A DNA stretch of 64,000 nucleotides, taken from contig OZ025871.1 in assembly GCA_964019415.1 (NCBI GenBank), positions 6,247,213 through 6,311,212 on the forward strand, written 5' to 3'. Of the stretch, positions 1 to 10,104 are shown piece by piece. The notes under the pieces were generated by a model. It worked only from the letters and a program-made list of their open reading frames with translations, was not told the DNA's origin and ran no database searches. Position 1 is the first letter of the stretch. Every line of letters starts with the position of its first letter. Both the position numbers and the translations under genes were made by a program. Origin of the DNA: Ianthella basta. Taxonomy: Eukaryota > Porifera > Demospongiae > Verongiida > Ianthellidae.

Positions 1-1047
1 ATGCTGTGAATTGCGTATACCATGCAACTTTCCTCTGCTTCTGTTGTTGTGTACTGTTATGCTCCATACAGTGTGATTGTACAAATTTATAAAGAGTATA
101 TAATAGAAGCAAAGCAAAGCTTATTAGGGCTTAGCTATATACTCCCAATTAAGCACTTGTAACCAGGCTATCATTAATTTTGTTTGAATAAAAGGACAGC
201 CTGGGTGCTCTAGCTACTTACTTGATAGAGTCTGAGGAAGTCTGAAAACCAACAGTAGTTAACATGGGGGAAGTTCAGCTGTTCACACTTAACAATTGGA
301 TCACAGTAGCCTGGCACCTTATAGCAATTGCTAACTGACAGCAATCACTAAATGTCAGGCTGACCTTCCTTCCTTATATGGGTTGCATTAGCTAGTAGTG
401 TCCCACACTGTCCTTTTGGTAGGCTGAGGCATCAAAATGACAGCTGGGCTACACTACTTTAGGCTGTTGTCTGTTTCTGTTAGAGGAGGACCAATAAAAT
501 GTTTCCACTCGTGAACTTTCAATTTGTATGAATTAATCATTATGCACCCTGACATGGAGTGACATTGTGTTGCATGTGTCCTGCTGTTAGTGTACTAAAC
601 CACTCTCTTCACAAACCTAGACCCACCAAGAATCCTATCTGGACTAGCATTCCTCAAATACCATACTGTTTGCCTGTACACCATCTAATGTGTTCTGTGT
701 GTTCTTCAAGACATCTCTAACTCACACAACCAATCTGTGTCTTGTTTTCCTCCTTGGATGTGGGAGATCCTCTGAACTATGTGTACTAAGTCCACAGACC
801 ACGCAAATGATGCGCTCAGGCAAATGTAGGATAGACTTTAAATGTATGTGCTCTAATTGAACTATTTACCAGTGTCATCTAAGAACAGAATTCATTGATT
901 CATTTAGTGTGACTTGGTTGTTTTTGTCAGCTCCTGATTATTCATGACATTAATAGTGTCAAGCTCTTGCTTATTTAATAGTATCAGGTGAACTAAATGG
1001 ATGTGCACAGCTCTATGTACCTCTTTTTACTGTCTCCTACTAAACAG
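1..1047. other. Non-coding stretch, probably intron or upstream flank
   Basis: No convincing exon, RNA gene or repeat boundary is seen. The right edge is a pyrimidine-rich tract ending in AG just before position 1048, which looks like a 3' splice site, so this is most simply intron or upstream sequence of the Gln/Pro-rich gene that follows. Confidence 0.4.
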
Positions 1048-1425
1048 GTCACCAGTCTAGTCCCAACCACTCCCACTACTGCCCACCTAAGCACTGGGCA
1101 GTTGTTGACAACATTTCCAGCCATCTTGTTTGCCCAACACTCACTCCCATCCCAACCTGCCTGTATGACCAGTCAAGCACTGTCAATTGTTTACACCACT
1201 ACTCACGCTACTCTTGCTCCTGAGATGCACAGTCAAGGCAGACCAGGACACCACAGCATGCACCAACACCCTGAGGTGGTGTGGGGACAGCATCAAATGC
1301 AGCAGTTAGCAGCCACACAGTATCAACAGCAGCAGCAGATGTCTACCAGGAGGCGGGGCCTACTGGCTCCTCCTCCTCCAATCCCAGTCCCCACTGCAGC
1401 TCCTACAGAATTGATTGCCCAGTGA
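1048..1425 (+). CDS. Exon of an unrecognised Gln/Pro-rich protein
   Basis: A tract rich in T and C ending CTAAACAG precedes 1048, a good acceptor, and a frame stays open from there to a stop near 1425. The product is rich in Thr, Pro, Gln and His, has a run of five Gln, and ends in a Pro-rich patch (APPPPIPVP). No folded domain is visible. The 3' end is uncertain: no strong GT donor is seen, and another frame looks equally coding between about 1340 and 1484, so the exon may change frame or end inside. Low-complexity proteins of this kind are often transcription or RNA-binding scaffolds, but no family can be named. It probably belongs to the same gene as the exons at 1809 and 3032. Confidence 0.4.
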   Translation, partial: VTSLVPTTPTTAHLSTGQLLTTFPAILFAQHSLPSQPACMTSQALSIVYTTTHATLAPEMHSQGRPGHHSMHQHPEVVWGQHQMQQLAATQYQQQQQMSTRRRGLLAPPPPIPVPTAAPTELIAQ

Positions 1426-1808
1426 CTGGCATGCCACAGGGTGTGGCATCAGCCCCCTCTTTGGCACAGGCTGTGATGGACACATGATCGTACAATGAAG
1501 CTTGATCATAATATTGTCTTACCTGTTGTTGTGTGATTAGCTGGGTATGTTGTGGTTTGTGTACGTGTACTGTATCCGTTAGTTATTGATTATGCTGACC
1601 TGTATTATTGATTATGCATGGGATGTTTTTTGGTGCAGCTGTACTTTTTTTTGGTGGTTGTTGAAGGATATAGAGTTTGTCAGTGAGTTGTATCTCTTGT
1701 TGTTGGCCGCAGTGTGTGCCTAATTATTGTTCCAGTCCTGTCCAGTGTTCGAACGTCTCTCCGTACGGCGGAGTCTCCCGTATAACATTCGAACGCTTTA
1801 TCACACAG

Positions 1809-2160
1809 GCACATACACAAGTGCAATATGCCAACCTACTCCAGCAACAGCAGATGATGTTTAACCAATGGTATGGGATGATGCTGCAGGGAGCCATGCT
1901 GAGTCTTCACCCTTCTACCATGTTGACCATGGAGCAGTACCAGGCCTACCAGACTGCACTGCAGGGCACTCAGGTGCAGCAGTTGAGGCAGATGGAGCAG
2001 ACGGCACAGCAGCCCACCACTCCTGAGGTGGGTGTGGTGCAGCAGGCAATGGTGCACCAGACACCTCCCCACCTCACGTCACTACAGGACTCCTCTGTGA
2101 GACAGACCCCCTGCCAGTCAGTGAGGAGCCAATTGTCTGCAGTGGACCCTCCCTTACAAG
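1809..2160 (+). CDS. Gln/Met-rich exon of the same unrecognised gene
   Basis: The acceptor is TATCACACAG just before 1809 and the donor is ACAAG|GTGCAG after 2160. The exon begins in phase 0 and ends in phase 1, encoding about 117 residues rich in Gln, Met and Thr (LLQQQQMMFNQWYGMMLQ, then a Gln-rich helix-like stretch and a PTTPEV segment). Composition suggests an extended or coiled region of a regulatory protein. The next acceptor in the matching phase is at 3032, which supports a real multi-exon gene. Its identity is unknown. Confidence 0.5.
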
Positions 2161-2267
2161 GTGCAGTGCAGTGGTTGGGCATATGTGTTGAGGCTTTGAA
2201 CTACTGAGGGCACCACTGAAGTAAAGTGCATGTCTTAGTTGACACTGCTTCAGTGACACTCAGAAAG

Positions 2268-2457
2268 GGTTGGTTCTCTAATACCAGCTTCACAACAGGG
2301 TTGAAAACCTTGCCGACGTTTCGACCAGATGCTTTGGTCTTCTTCAGGGCGAAGAAGCCCTCAGTCATCTTCGCCCTGAAGAAGACCAGAGCATCTGGTT
2401 GAAACGTCGGCAAGGTTTTCAACCCTGTTGTGAAGCTGGTATTAGAGAACCAACCTT
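2268..2457. repeat. Foldback element with hammerhead-like arms
   Basis: Two arms of about 85 bp are near-perfect inverted copies around a short centre near 2355-2368, from GGTTGGTTCTCTAATACC on the left to its complement on the right. Each arm contains a CTGAAGA ... GAAACGTC core typical of the Penelope-type hammerhead motif, one on each strand. It sits in the presumed intron between the exons at 1809 and 3032. It is most likely an inverted pair of Penelope pseudo-LTR ends or a derived non-autonomous hairpin. Confidence 0.75.
2376..2408 (+). ncRNA. Hammerhead-ribozyme-like core
   Basis: CTGAAGA is followed by a possible stem II (ACCAG, five-base loop, CTGGT) and then GAAACGTC. This matches the C-U-G-A-N-G-A / G-A-A-A / U-H order of a type I hammerhead with a minimal stem III. 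The opposite-strand twin is at 2315-2347 in the other arm. Penelope-like elements are known to carry such motifs. Activity is not shown by sequence, and with so short a stem III a dimer may be required. Confidence 0.45.
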
Positions 2458-3031
2458 TTCTGATGCCTGAGCCAGCTGAGAAGCCCTCACTTCATTCAGT
2501 GACACTGTCACTAACACATCAACCAGTTACACATACAACACTACAGGACAGTCATTTGTATATCAACAAAATGTTGTTTATTGGAAATGATGTGTTTACA
2601 GTATGAGCTTCTCCAAACTGACCAACAGGTGTTCTCAGTGTTGTGGCACATGTCGTGTTGATATAGTGAACTGCATGGGTACAACTACTATAGACTGGAC
2701 AGGCAGTAGTGGAGCAGTTTGTCTAACCATGAGCCCTCTGTACTTGAATGTGATTGACATATTTGCTCATCAATTGATGGTCTGCCGTGGTGATACCCAG
2801 TTTCCAGAAAGTTCACATAATTTGTTAAACAAAATGTACTGTACATAGTAACCTACTGTGTTCAGTTTCAACTGCAGTTAGCTATAGTGGCTGATAGTTA
2901 CATTTTAATGGTAACATTCAGAATGTTTTAGTATAATGCTCTACATGTGTAGAGTGCTGTGTGCTGTAATGGTTTTAAATGTTTGTGAATTATGTGCAGT
3001 TTTGCATTATTTATATTGGCACTGTCTGCAG

Positions 3032-3106
3032 ACCCTGATGGATCAGGTCCCTCTGTTGGTGGACCTCCATCATCAAAGGAAAGCAAGGGAGACAACAGAG
3101 GGCAAG
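3032..3106 (+). CDS. Small phase-1 exon of the Gln/Pro-rich gene
   Basis: Acceptor CTGTCTGCAG and donor GGCAAG|GTATGC bound a 75-base exon, open in the one frame that continues phase 1 from the exon ending at 2160. It encodes a Gly/Ser/Pro-rich linker (DPDGSGPSVGGPPSSK...). The phase match across a 0.87-kb gap is the main evidence that these exons belong together. Confidence 0.5.
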
Positions 3107-3455
3107 GTATGCTTCCATCTACTATGGATGTTATGGATACCCCACAATTGTGTGTGTGGGGGGGGTGGGGTGTGTGTGTGTGTGGGTGTGTGCGTGTGGG
3201 TGTGTGTGTGCGTGTGTGTGTGTGTGTAACCATTGTACATCACAAATGGCCATAGCTTGAACTGAAGTGAGTCCAACTAGATTTGGCCATTATGTCATGT
3301 GCTGTGTTTGCTGTATGTTCTTCCCCTGCATGCAGCAGAAAGGGCAAACGGAGTGCTACAGAAGGTGCTCCTTTCTTGGCAAAGAAGGGGAGAGGCAACT
3401 CTGACCATTTGTAAATGGACGCACACACATATACAGGTACTGTATATGCTGAGTG

Positions 3456-3555
<100 letters not shown>

Positions 3556-3610
3556 CACACACACACAAATACATGCTGTTCACTCCTTGTCCTGTCTCCA
3601 ATTCTCCCAG

Positions 3611-3739
3611 CACTTCAGACACACCACAGGACCACTCTCCAATGTGCACCTTCCCTCAGCACCTTTTCCCACCACTGATGTAGTCCCACCCACATACAAT
3701 GTAGCCCCACCCCTCAACAGAGTCAACAGCAGAAGCTAA
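3611..3739 (+). CDS. Possible Pro-rich exon (terminal or alternative)
   Basis: A pyrimidine-rich acceptor (CCAATTCTCCCAG) precedes a frame that is open and Pro-rich (PTTDVVPPTYNVAPPLNRV) up to a TAA just before a CAG|GTGTGT donor. If used in this frame it is a terminal exon; the donor just after the stop leaves the call uncertain. Confidence 0.3.
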   Translation, partial: HFRHTTGPLSNVHLPSAPFPTTDVVPPTYNVAPPLNRVNSRS

Positions 3740-4091
3740 CAGGTGTGTGTGTTGCTATAGCAACTAGTTGTATTTGCATTCATCATGCACTCTAGTGTTT
3801 GTTGTACAGGCTACTCCTATTGTATCACCTACAACCTCACTCTCCTGCTGTGTGTCTGGTTGAGTGACTGCCAGCATCATGTCTCCACTGTCCTGACCAC
3901 AGTACCTACCCACTCCTCACACCAACTACATGTCTGAAGGACACTCATGAAATAGGAGGCCACACCTCAGTTAGTCTGGCCCGCTAGACCGTCCCGTAAG
4001 CGCCCGGTAGGCGCGGAAGGGAAGGGACGATCTAGCGGCACTCTAGATTAGTTCACACCTCGAGGACCAATCAGATTCGACTGTGCCGAAT

Positions 4092-4679
4092 ACAGACAAT
4101 ATATAATACATAGGGCACACATGCGCACTGCCCTGAAAAACAAGTCATGCTTAAAAGTTCAACATCAAAATTAATGAAGAGTCCATGTACATAAAGGTTG
4201 AGAGTCACTGTTACATTTTGTTAGTTTAATATGTGTTTAATAGGGTCACGCTGAGGGAATACGACCCTCAGCTGCAGCCAACGCGATTTGTTGGGTGCTT
4301 TCATGATTGAATCTCGCGGTCCTAGAGCCTCTGATTGCTGTGATGGCCGATCTCAACAGGCTGAATGAAAGCCTACATCTGAGCCATGTCATCACCAGGC
4401 CGTACCTTTGCCCTCTCTTCTCTGCTAGCAGAGCTGCTAGCCGCTTGTAGGCAATGGTGGTGGAGGGGCCCATTCCACCTGAGGCTGAGAAAACAAGAGG
4501 CGTGAAGGAGCCATGTTCGACCTCTCTGACACGTTGGTCATATGCGCGTCTCTTCTCTCTTTCATGCCGCGTGAAGACTGTGCTGAGAGTGGGGGTCTGG
4601 TTGGAAGATGCCAGAGGGTTGAAAACCCTTACATCAAAGAATGCATCTTGTTGTGAGTTCCAGAATCCCCTGCACCTGC
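4092..4679 (-). mobile_element. 5'-truncated RLE-type LINE nested in the TIR element
   Basis: The minus strand encodes about 150 residues (4246-4710 is open) matching the C-terminus of the LINE protein at 19034-22168: FFDVRVFNP, REVEHGSFTPLVFS, ASGGMG and LSFSLLRSAI. A shared 3' UTR motif (GCACACATGCGCACTGCCC, near 4113 and 18868) supports kinship. A 12-bp repeat, ACTGTGCCGAAT, flanks it at 4080-4091 and 4680-4691, as expected for target-primed insertion with 5' truncation. The two copies differ at many residues, so they are different subfamilies or the copies are old. Confidence 0.75.
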
Positions 4680-4789
4680 ACTGTGCCGAATTGCACACAC
4701 CAATATTCATAGCTTCTTTTGACCACAGGAACGCATTATCTCTTTGAAGTCTACTCAGCTGCGCTCTCTCTAGATCGGTTCCGTTAGCA

Positions 4790-5143
4790 ATGAAGAACGC
4801 AAGATATTGCCGTATTTGTCTCCGCTCGCTCGACGAGAACTGCTACCTTCTTTGCAAGATTACCAATGAAGGACTCACCGCAGCAGGTCATGCTCTTATT
4901 CTCCTTACCAAGATCGACAGCAGAAATGAAGTCCCGGAAGATGCACCTACGCGGCTTTGCAAGAGTTGCTACGATGCTGTCCTTCGAGTCAAGAAGAACG
5001 ATGATGATGTGGCAGCGAAAACGAAGTCATTGAAAGAAAGACTAGCAAAGTCGAGGTCGTTTTTCTTCGGGACAAAGCCTCAGCCAGAGTCGTCCGGCCC
5101 CATGCCTTCGAGAATACCCACCCCTACCAGGTCACCTTCTTGA
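4790..5143 (+). CDS. ZAD-like zinc-finger protein or fragment
   Basis: A 117-residue ORF has a CxxC pair at residues 7 and 10 (CRICL) and a second at 57 and 60 (LCKSCYDAV), the spacing of a ZAD zinc-binding dimerisation domain. A Lys-rich helix and a Pro/Ser tail follow. ZAD domains are best known from arthropod C2H2 proteins; no C2H2 fingers follow here. It lies inside the 3972-5699 element and converges on the RecQ-like fragment. The ATG follows about 100 bp of sequence after the nested LINE. It could be the first exon of a transposon-borne protein. Confidence 0.55.
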   Translation: MKNARYCRICLRSLDENCYLLCKITNEGLTAAGHALILLTKIDSRNEVPEDAPTRLCKSCYDAVLRVKKNDDDVAAKTKSLKERLAKSRSFFFGTKPQPESSGPMPSRIPTPTRSPS

Positions 5144-5230
5144 AAATGTATTCTAACGGAGCGAAGTCAGAGAACGTCCGCAAGAAAGTTGACGTGGCAC
5201 GTGGCCTCCGGTCCTCTTCGCCGTAAATCG

Positions 5231-5485
5231 CTAATTTGCGTCTCCATCAGCGCAATCAACGGCGATATTGCCAACACGGCTGAAGGAGAAGCGTGTTGCT
5301 TGATTTGGCAGCAACTCGAAGACGACCGATTTGCTATGTCCCGTTGGAAGGCTCACGAGAGTGTCCCTTTCGGCTAATACAGATTTGAGGGCTTCTTTCT
5401 GGTGACTGCTTAGGAGTAAATTCGACTTTCCAATAGTTTGGAGAGAATCCATGAGGTGTGAGTCAAACAATTTTGATCGATCCAT
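5231..5485 (-). CDS. RecQ-like helicase N-terminal fragment
   Basis: The 84-residue minus-strand frame has the helicase entry pattern SSHQKEALKSVLAERDTLVS followed by LPTGHSKSVVFELLP. This corresponds to motif 0 and motif I (Walker A) of RecQ/Sgs1-type helicases, normally LPTGxGKS. Here the Gly before Lys is Ser, so nucleotide binding would probably be lost. The frame runs on with no helicase similarity to its stop, so only the first part of the domain is present. It is either a captured exon or the wreck of an element-encoded helicase. Confidence 0.5.
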   Translation of the reverse strand: MDRSKLFDSHLMDSLQTIGKSNLLLSSHQKEALKSVLAERDTLVSLPTGHSKSVVFELLPNQATRFSFSRVGNIAVDCADGDAN

Positions 5486-5917
5486 TTTTCCTTCTGCAAG
5501 ACGAATTCTTCATTCGCGATCCTGAGACACAGGAGTCAGATATAATTAACTTTAGAGACAAGTGCGTTCCTGCGGTCGAACCAACCTATGAATATTGGTT
5601 TGGTCCTCGAGGTGTGAACTAATCTAGAGTGCCGCTAGACCGTCCCTTCCCTTCCGCGCCTGTAGGCGTTTACGTGGGACGGTCTAGCAAGCCAGACTAC
5701 ACCTCAGTGGACTACTGATACCAATGTCATTGTACCCTTCCAACATACACATGTACACACACACACACACCTCATGTGAGTCTGTAGTCCACACTTTGTA
5801 CCAAGTCTGATTGTGACAAGACCACCTTCTAGACAACCCTCTTTGTCTCCTTGTGGCATCCACTCAACTCTTTCATAATGCTAGTAATGGACACTCTCTC
5901 TTGCCCTCTCTTTATAG

Positions 5918-6184
5918 ACTCCACCCACCAATCACCAGGAGGTGCAAGCACAAACCCACATCACTGCCTGCAACACCCCTCCCAGTATATACAATAGGGA
6001 TACCCCCTTCCACTTCTGCCCCCAGTCCCTCCTCCACAGACCACTCCTCTTGTCGTTGCCCCCCCCCCCCCCCCACAGCATTAGTTTCCCTTCTACCTCT
6101 GCCCCCACCTCCTCCCCGGACCACTCCCCCCAGCAGCAGTTAGGTAGTCTACTGCAGAGTGTGCACACCTCACTCACTGCATGA
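5918..6184 (+). CDS. Possible Pro/Gln-rich terminal exon
   Basis: An acceptor (CTCTCTTTATAG) is followed by a frame reading TPPTNHQEVQAQTHIT, a Pro/Ser-rich stretch with a C16 homopolymer, and a C-terminus QQQLGSLLQSVHTSLTA before TGA. Composition fits the upstream Gln/Pro-rich exons. The homopolymer makes the frame unreliable, and no conserved domain is seen. Confidence 0.3.
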   Translation, partial: TPPTNHQEVQAQTHITACNTPPSIYNRDTPFHFCPQSLLHRPLLLSLPPPPPHSISFPSTSAPTSSPDHSPQQQLGSLLQSVHTSLTA

Positions 6185-6521
6185 TCCCAATTACTTGTGC
6201 TCCATCTAGCAGGCTATCCCGCTAGACCAACCCAGGGTAGAATGGTGCTCGTTGACATGTTGTTACACAGTGCACAGGTCTTAACTGAGAACGAGGGTCT
6301 TAGTGACCTTCGTTCACTTTGAGATGTTACCATTGAATGGACAGGTGATCTAGGACACATATGTAGTGAGACTGCCTGTCCTTATGTTCAGTGTGAACCC
6401 CTCTGTGTGGTGTGGTGTGCATGCACCACAGTGACTTCAGGTGTAGGTGGTGAGTGAATGCTGATTCAATCAAGTACATAGCGCCTTTCTAGCCAGCTAG
6501 ACCCTTCAACTGGTGGAATGT

Positions 6522-6523
6522 GA

Positions 6524-6615
<92 letters not shown>
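6522..6615. repeat. (GT)n microsatellite
   Basis: A pure GT dinucleotide run of about 94 bp. No function is implied. Confidence 0.97.
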
Positions 6616-6616
<1 letters not shown>

Positions 6617-6685
6617 CAAGCATATGCATTTTGTTTCAGTTGGTGTCTTCCATTCATCTGATGACCTCTCACCTTTTTTCTACAG

Positions 6686-6871
6686 TCCACTGGTAATGCA
6701 GCTCAAGCAAATCATGGATCACAAGACCTAGGTTGTCTCAGTGCAGGAGAGCTAATGACAGGATTGCCAATGATAATTTCTTACCTGTTACTAGGCTTAG
6801 CTGGACCAAAGTTTGCGGTACTCGATGTTGAGATTTTATTGTATCATTTTAGCAGTTGTTTGCATAACTAG
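6686..6871 (+). CDS. Possible further exon of the Gln/Pro-rich gene
   Basis: A strong acceptor (CACCTTTTTTCTACAG) is followed by 61 open codons beginning STGNAAQANHGSQDLG and ending at TAG. The first half looks like a polar, disordered C-terminus and the second half is hydrophobic. It could be an alternative last exon. The only evidence is the splice site and the open frame. Confidence 0.25.
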   Translation, partial: STGNAAQANHGSQDLGCLSAGELMTGLPMIISYLLLGLAGPKFAVLDVEILLYHFSSCLHN

Positions 6872-7684
6872 TAGGGAAGTGTGTGATTTCTGTGACAAAG
6901 TGACACCAGTAATGTTTCCTTGTAGCAGCTATGATGACTTTGTGGTATTTGTACACTACATCTTGGAATATGAATGCATGGCTATATAGTGTGTGAGTGA
7001 GCATTGCATTATATGTGTCAATTTCCTACAAGTCACAAGGGACATCACACACTACATCTGTGCTGTGTGGCACTGTTTATGTAGGTGTGTGTGTGGTGAA
7101 TTTTGCAACAGTATATAAATAACTGTTACTAATAATTAACTGCATCAATTCACTTTAATTTAATTAATGCAGCCTGGTTTCCATCTTCATGCATTGTGCT
7201 ATATATTAATGAACACTGTCATGTATTGTGCATTAGCTATAGTAGCTGCACAATTGCAAGTATATAGCTTTATATAGGGCCATATAGTACATACTTGTCA
7301 ACATTCATCATATAATTAAGTGTACTGCTGTGTTCACACAAACACTAACTGTGCATATATAATTGTGTATAGCTATAGCCTGCAGCCCTGTGAATGTATT
7401 GTACTTCACAATTGTTTGACAGATCTAGAATTACAATCTTGCAAGGCAATATTATTCACTGATGTCACCTCAAATACTTAGTGATAACAGTATGTAGTTC
7501 TGTCAATTCTGATGGTGTAATTCAAGTAAGCTGAGAGTGGATACCATGAATAGGATGTTGGTGTTTAGCAGAAGGTTGTTGACAAGGAATAAGCAACAGT
7601 TACTAAAACGTTTTATAAAACTATAATAATTTGGAGGCCAGGAGTGAGCAGACAAAAGGTATACTATAATTATAATAATATTAT
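6872..7684. other. AT-rich non-coding stretch
   Basis: No exon, repeat boundary or RNA gene could be supported. Several ATATA-type runs are present. It may hold the 3' untranslated part of the preceding gene. Confidence 0.4.
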
Positions 7685-9760
7685 AGTGCATCCAATCGAT
7701 GAGTGCATGCATGTCTTTTATATAGTATGTATAATGTAGTTAGTGCACCAAGGGCAAATATATATTACAGGTGAGCTATAGAGGTAGATGGATTGAGAGG
7801 ACCCTTGCCCTGTACATGTGTGGCAGCAGTATTGATTAGAGTGAATGAAGCTGGAGTAGTAGCATTGGAAGTTATTGACATCAAATAAACAACTAGCTAT
7901 AGGCTTGGTCATAGAATGACAGCAGTACAGGTGTGGTATATGTACATGGACCCTATGAGATACGTTAAACAGTCAAGCAAATCATGTGTGGTTCAGACTA
8001 CATGCAAACACGTACATGGACACACGTACAGGAATGCCTGCCCTGTGTGACAGTAGTACAAGTGTCAGGTTGAATGCATGAAGCTTGAGCAGTGGCATGG
8101 GAAGTTACTGATGTCAAATGAAACAATTAACCATGAGGGGGTTAGTGCAATGAGCAATGAGCAATGAGCCTCAATGACATTACATCAGAAACAACTATGC
8201 TTGGTCACAGAATGACAACCGTACAGCAACACATGAAAATGTGTGGATAATGCTTGGTCTGTGTGATAACAGTATCACACAATACATGAAGCCTACTCTC
8301 TGAAATGTAGAGTGACTACAGCAATTGAGAACAATGCTTCAAGGGTATTAGTGCCATTAGTATTGCAATAACTGAACCTTCAACAGTGTAGTGGCTGGTG
8401 TTATGTATTTAATGTGAGTTAAATAATGCTGCATTGTTATTGCATGCAGTATGTGCATGTGTCCTGGTTCCAGTTGTCGTGTACAGGTGTGGTATATATA
8501 TGTTACTCCCTATATACATGGACCCTATGAGATACTTTAAATAGTCAAGCAAAACATGTGTGGTTCAGACCACATGCAAACTTGAGCTTCATACATACCT
8601 TCATGGTACACAAGTCTGACAAAAGGTGCAGGTTCTTGTTTGTTCATGCCAAGCCTGGTACCCACAACCAGCACCTAGTAGCCTAGTAAGGTTATCATTC
8701 ATCATATCCTATTTCTAGCTCAACTTGTTTCTAAACAGCTTTTACATCTTTCACTGAATTACACAAAGCTTAAGGTAAGCGTTATTTTCCTTCTACCTCC
8801 TTGCCACCAATTGTATTGAATATCTCAATATGCAAAAGGTGGTCAAGACTATTGTAACATTTTTAAAATATCCACAAATCGACAAAGAAATGAAACATGC
8901 CACAATTGTATCTCATCAGTACTGCACAATTAGTATAAGAAAAGTAAACACAAACCATTGCACTAAGGCACACACATCTTTGTGTGTATGCACATGTAGT
9001 GACTTTCAGCTCACCAACATGTCAGTACATGTGCATACACTCTATAGCTGCTGTCCACACACAGACATGTGGAGAAAGCCATGCACTCTGTATGCTCTCA
9101 AATGTCACAGTCCACACTGACAACCACAAGCCACTTGTATAGCTAACTTGTGAGGGTCACTCAACTTGCCTGTACTTCTCACACTTGAGGTTATGTAGGG
9201 ACAACAGAGAGAGACTGTACCATAAATTATGCCAGAAAACAGGTACATTACCTGAGCTCTGACTGTATGCAGTGTACAAAGAGCAAATTGATTAATGAGC
9301 ATAATGAGCTATGAAGGATATACAATAATGTCTAGTTTTAATATAATCTCAGTATGATTGATTCCATAATGTGTCCATAGCCATGGGGAAAGTCATTCTT
9401 GTTTGCGGTATATGTCCTCATACATAACATACAATCAGTGCAAGTTAGTGCACACTGTGATGTTTAGCATATGTCACAATCACTAGTACTGTATGCTGAC
9501 ATATGTACAGTGGAAAGGCCACACACTACATATAAGTATTGCATGTACACATGCATATGGATGCACACATACACAACCATTGCATGTCCATTCACATTGT
9601 AAGTTACACGAGCACTGTCTATGTATGCCCACTTTACATAATCCCATGCATAATTACTAACCCATTGCCTGTCTACAGTACCAGTACTGCCAGTGCTATA
9701 TAGCTCTTTAGAAAGACAAGCACCATGGGACCAAACCACACTACACACCCTTCACAGTAT
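7685..9760. repeat. Direct duplication, copy 1
   Basis: Long colinear blocks match 10122-12725, for example GTCAGGTTGAATGCATG, ACCATGAGGGGGTTAGTGCA and GTAGGGACAACAGAG, in the same order and orientation. The copies differ by many substitutions and indels, so the event is old. Part of this copy (about 7926-8010) also recurs at 8484-8580. No coding content is evident. Confidence 0.75.
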
Positions 9761-9857
9761 CTGCTAGCTCCTCCCACAGCTGTCATTATCCCAGTCACCT
9801 CCATGTGGTGTTGCCCCACCCACCTTCAATGATCTCATTAGTGGAAAAATTAGTTAA

Positions 9858-10104
9858 TGTGAATGTAGTGTGTTTTTACATGCCATCTTATGGCCCTGTG
9901 TGACACTGTATGTTAGCCTCTGCTTTTGTTGTCATTGAAATGGCGGGAGGCCACATGCGCGGTGGCAGGGTCAAGAGAAATCATGCCACACAGAGCTCGC
10001 CAAGAGCAACCCAATGTAGAGATATTGACAGCGTTTTGGTTTCTTATCAATGACATCAGTCAGTGCCACTTCTCACAGTGACTTCCGGAAGTTTGCAGAG
10101 AATA
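9858..10104. repeat. Dispersed 250-bp repeat, copy 1
   Basis: It begins near GTGAATGTAGTGTGTTTT and includes ATGCCATCTTATGGCC, AAATGGCGGGAGGCCAC and GTAGAGATATTGACAGCG. Similar copies are at 55802-56046 and 58238-58510. The class is unknown: a solo terminal repeat, a MITE or a LINE 5' UTR are all possible. Confidence 0.65.

Larger units (their letters stand above)
3972..5699. mobile_element. Mutator-like TIR element with helicase and ZAD-like fragments
   Basis: Termini TAGTCTGGC...GCCAGACTA are inverted, and the inverted repeats run about 98 bp on each side (3972-4070 and 5599-5699), with an internal CTAGACCGTCCC palindrome. The flanks carry an exact 9-bp duplication, CACCTCAGT (3963-3971 and 5700-5708). 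A 9-bp target duplication with long TIRs is typical of Mutator-like elements. No transposase is visible. The interior has a nested LINE fragment (4092-4679), a ZAD-like ORF (plus) and a RecQ-like N-terminal fragment (minus). It may be a non-autonomous element that took in gene pieces, or a remnant of an autonomous element that naturally encodes them. It lies between candidate exons of the Gln/Pro-rich gene. Confidence 0.8.
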
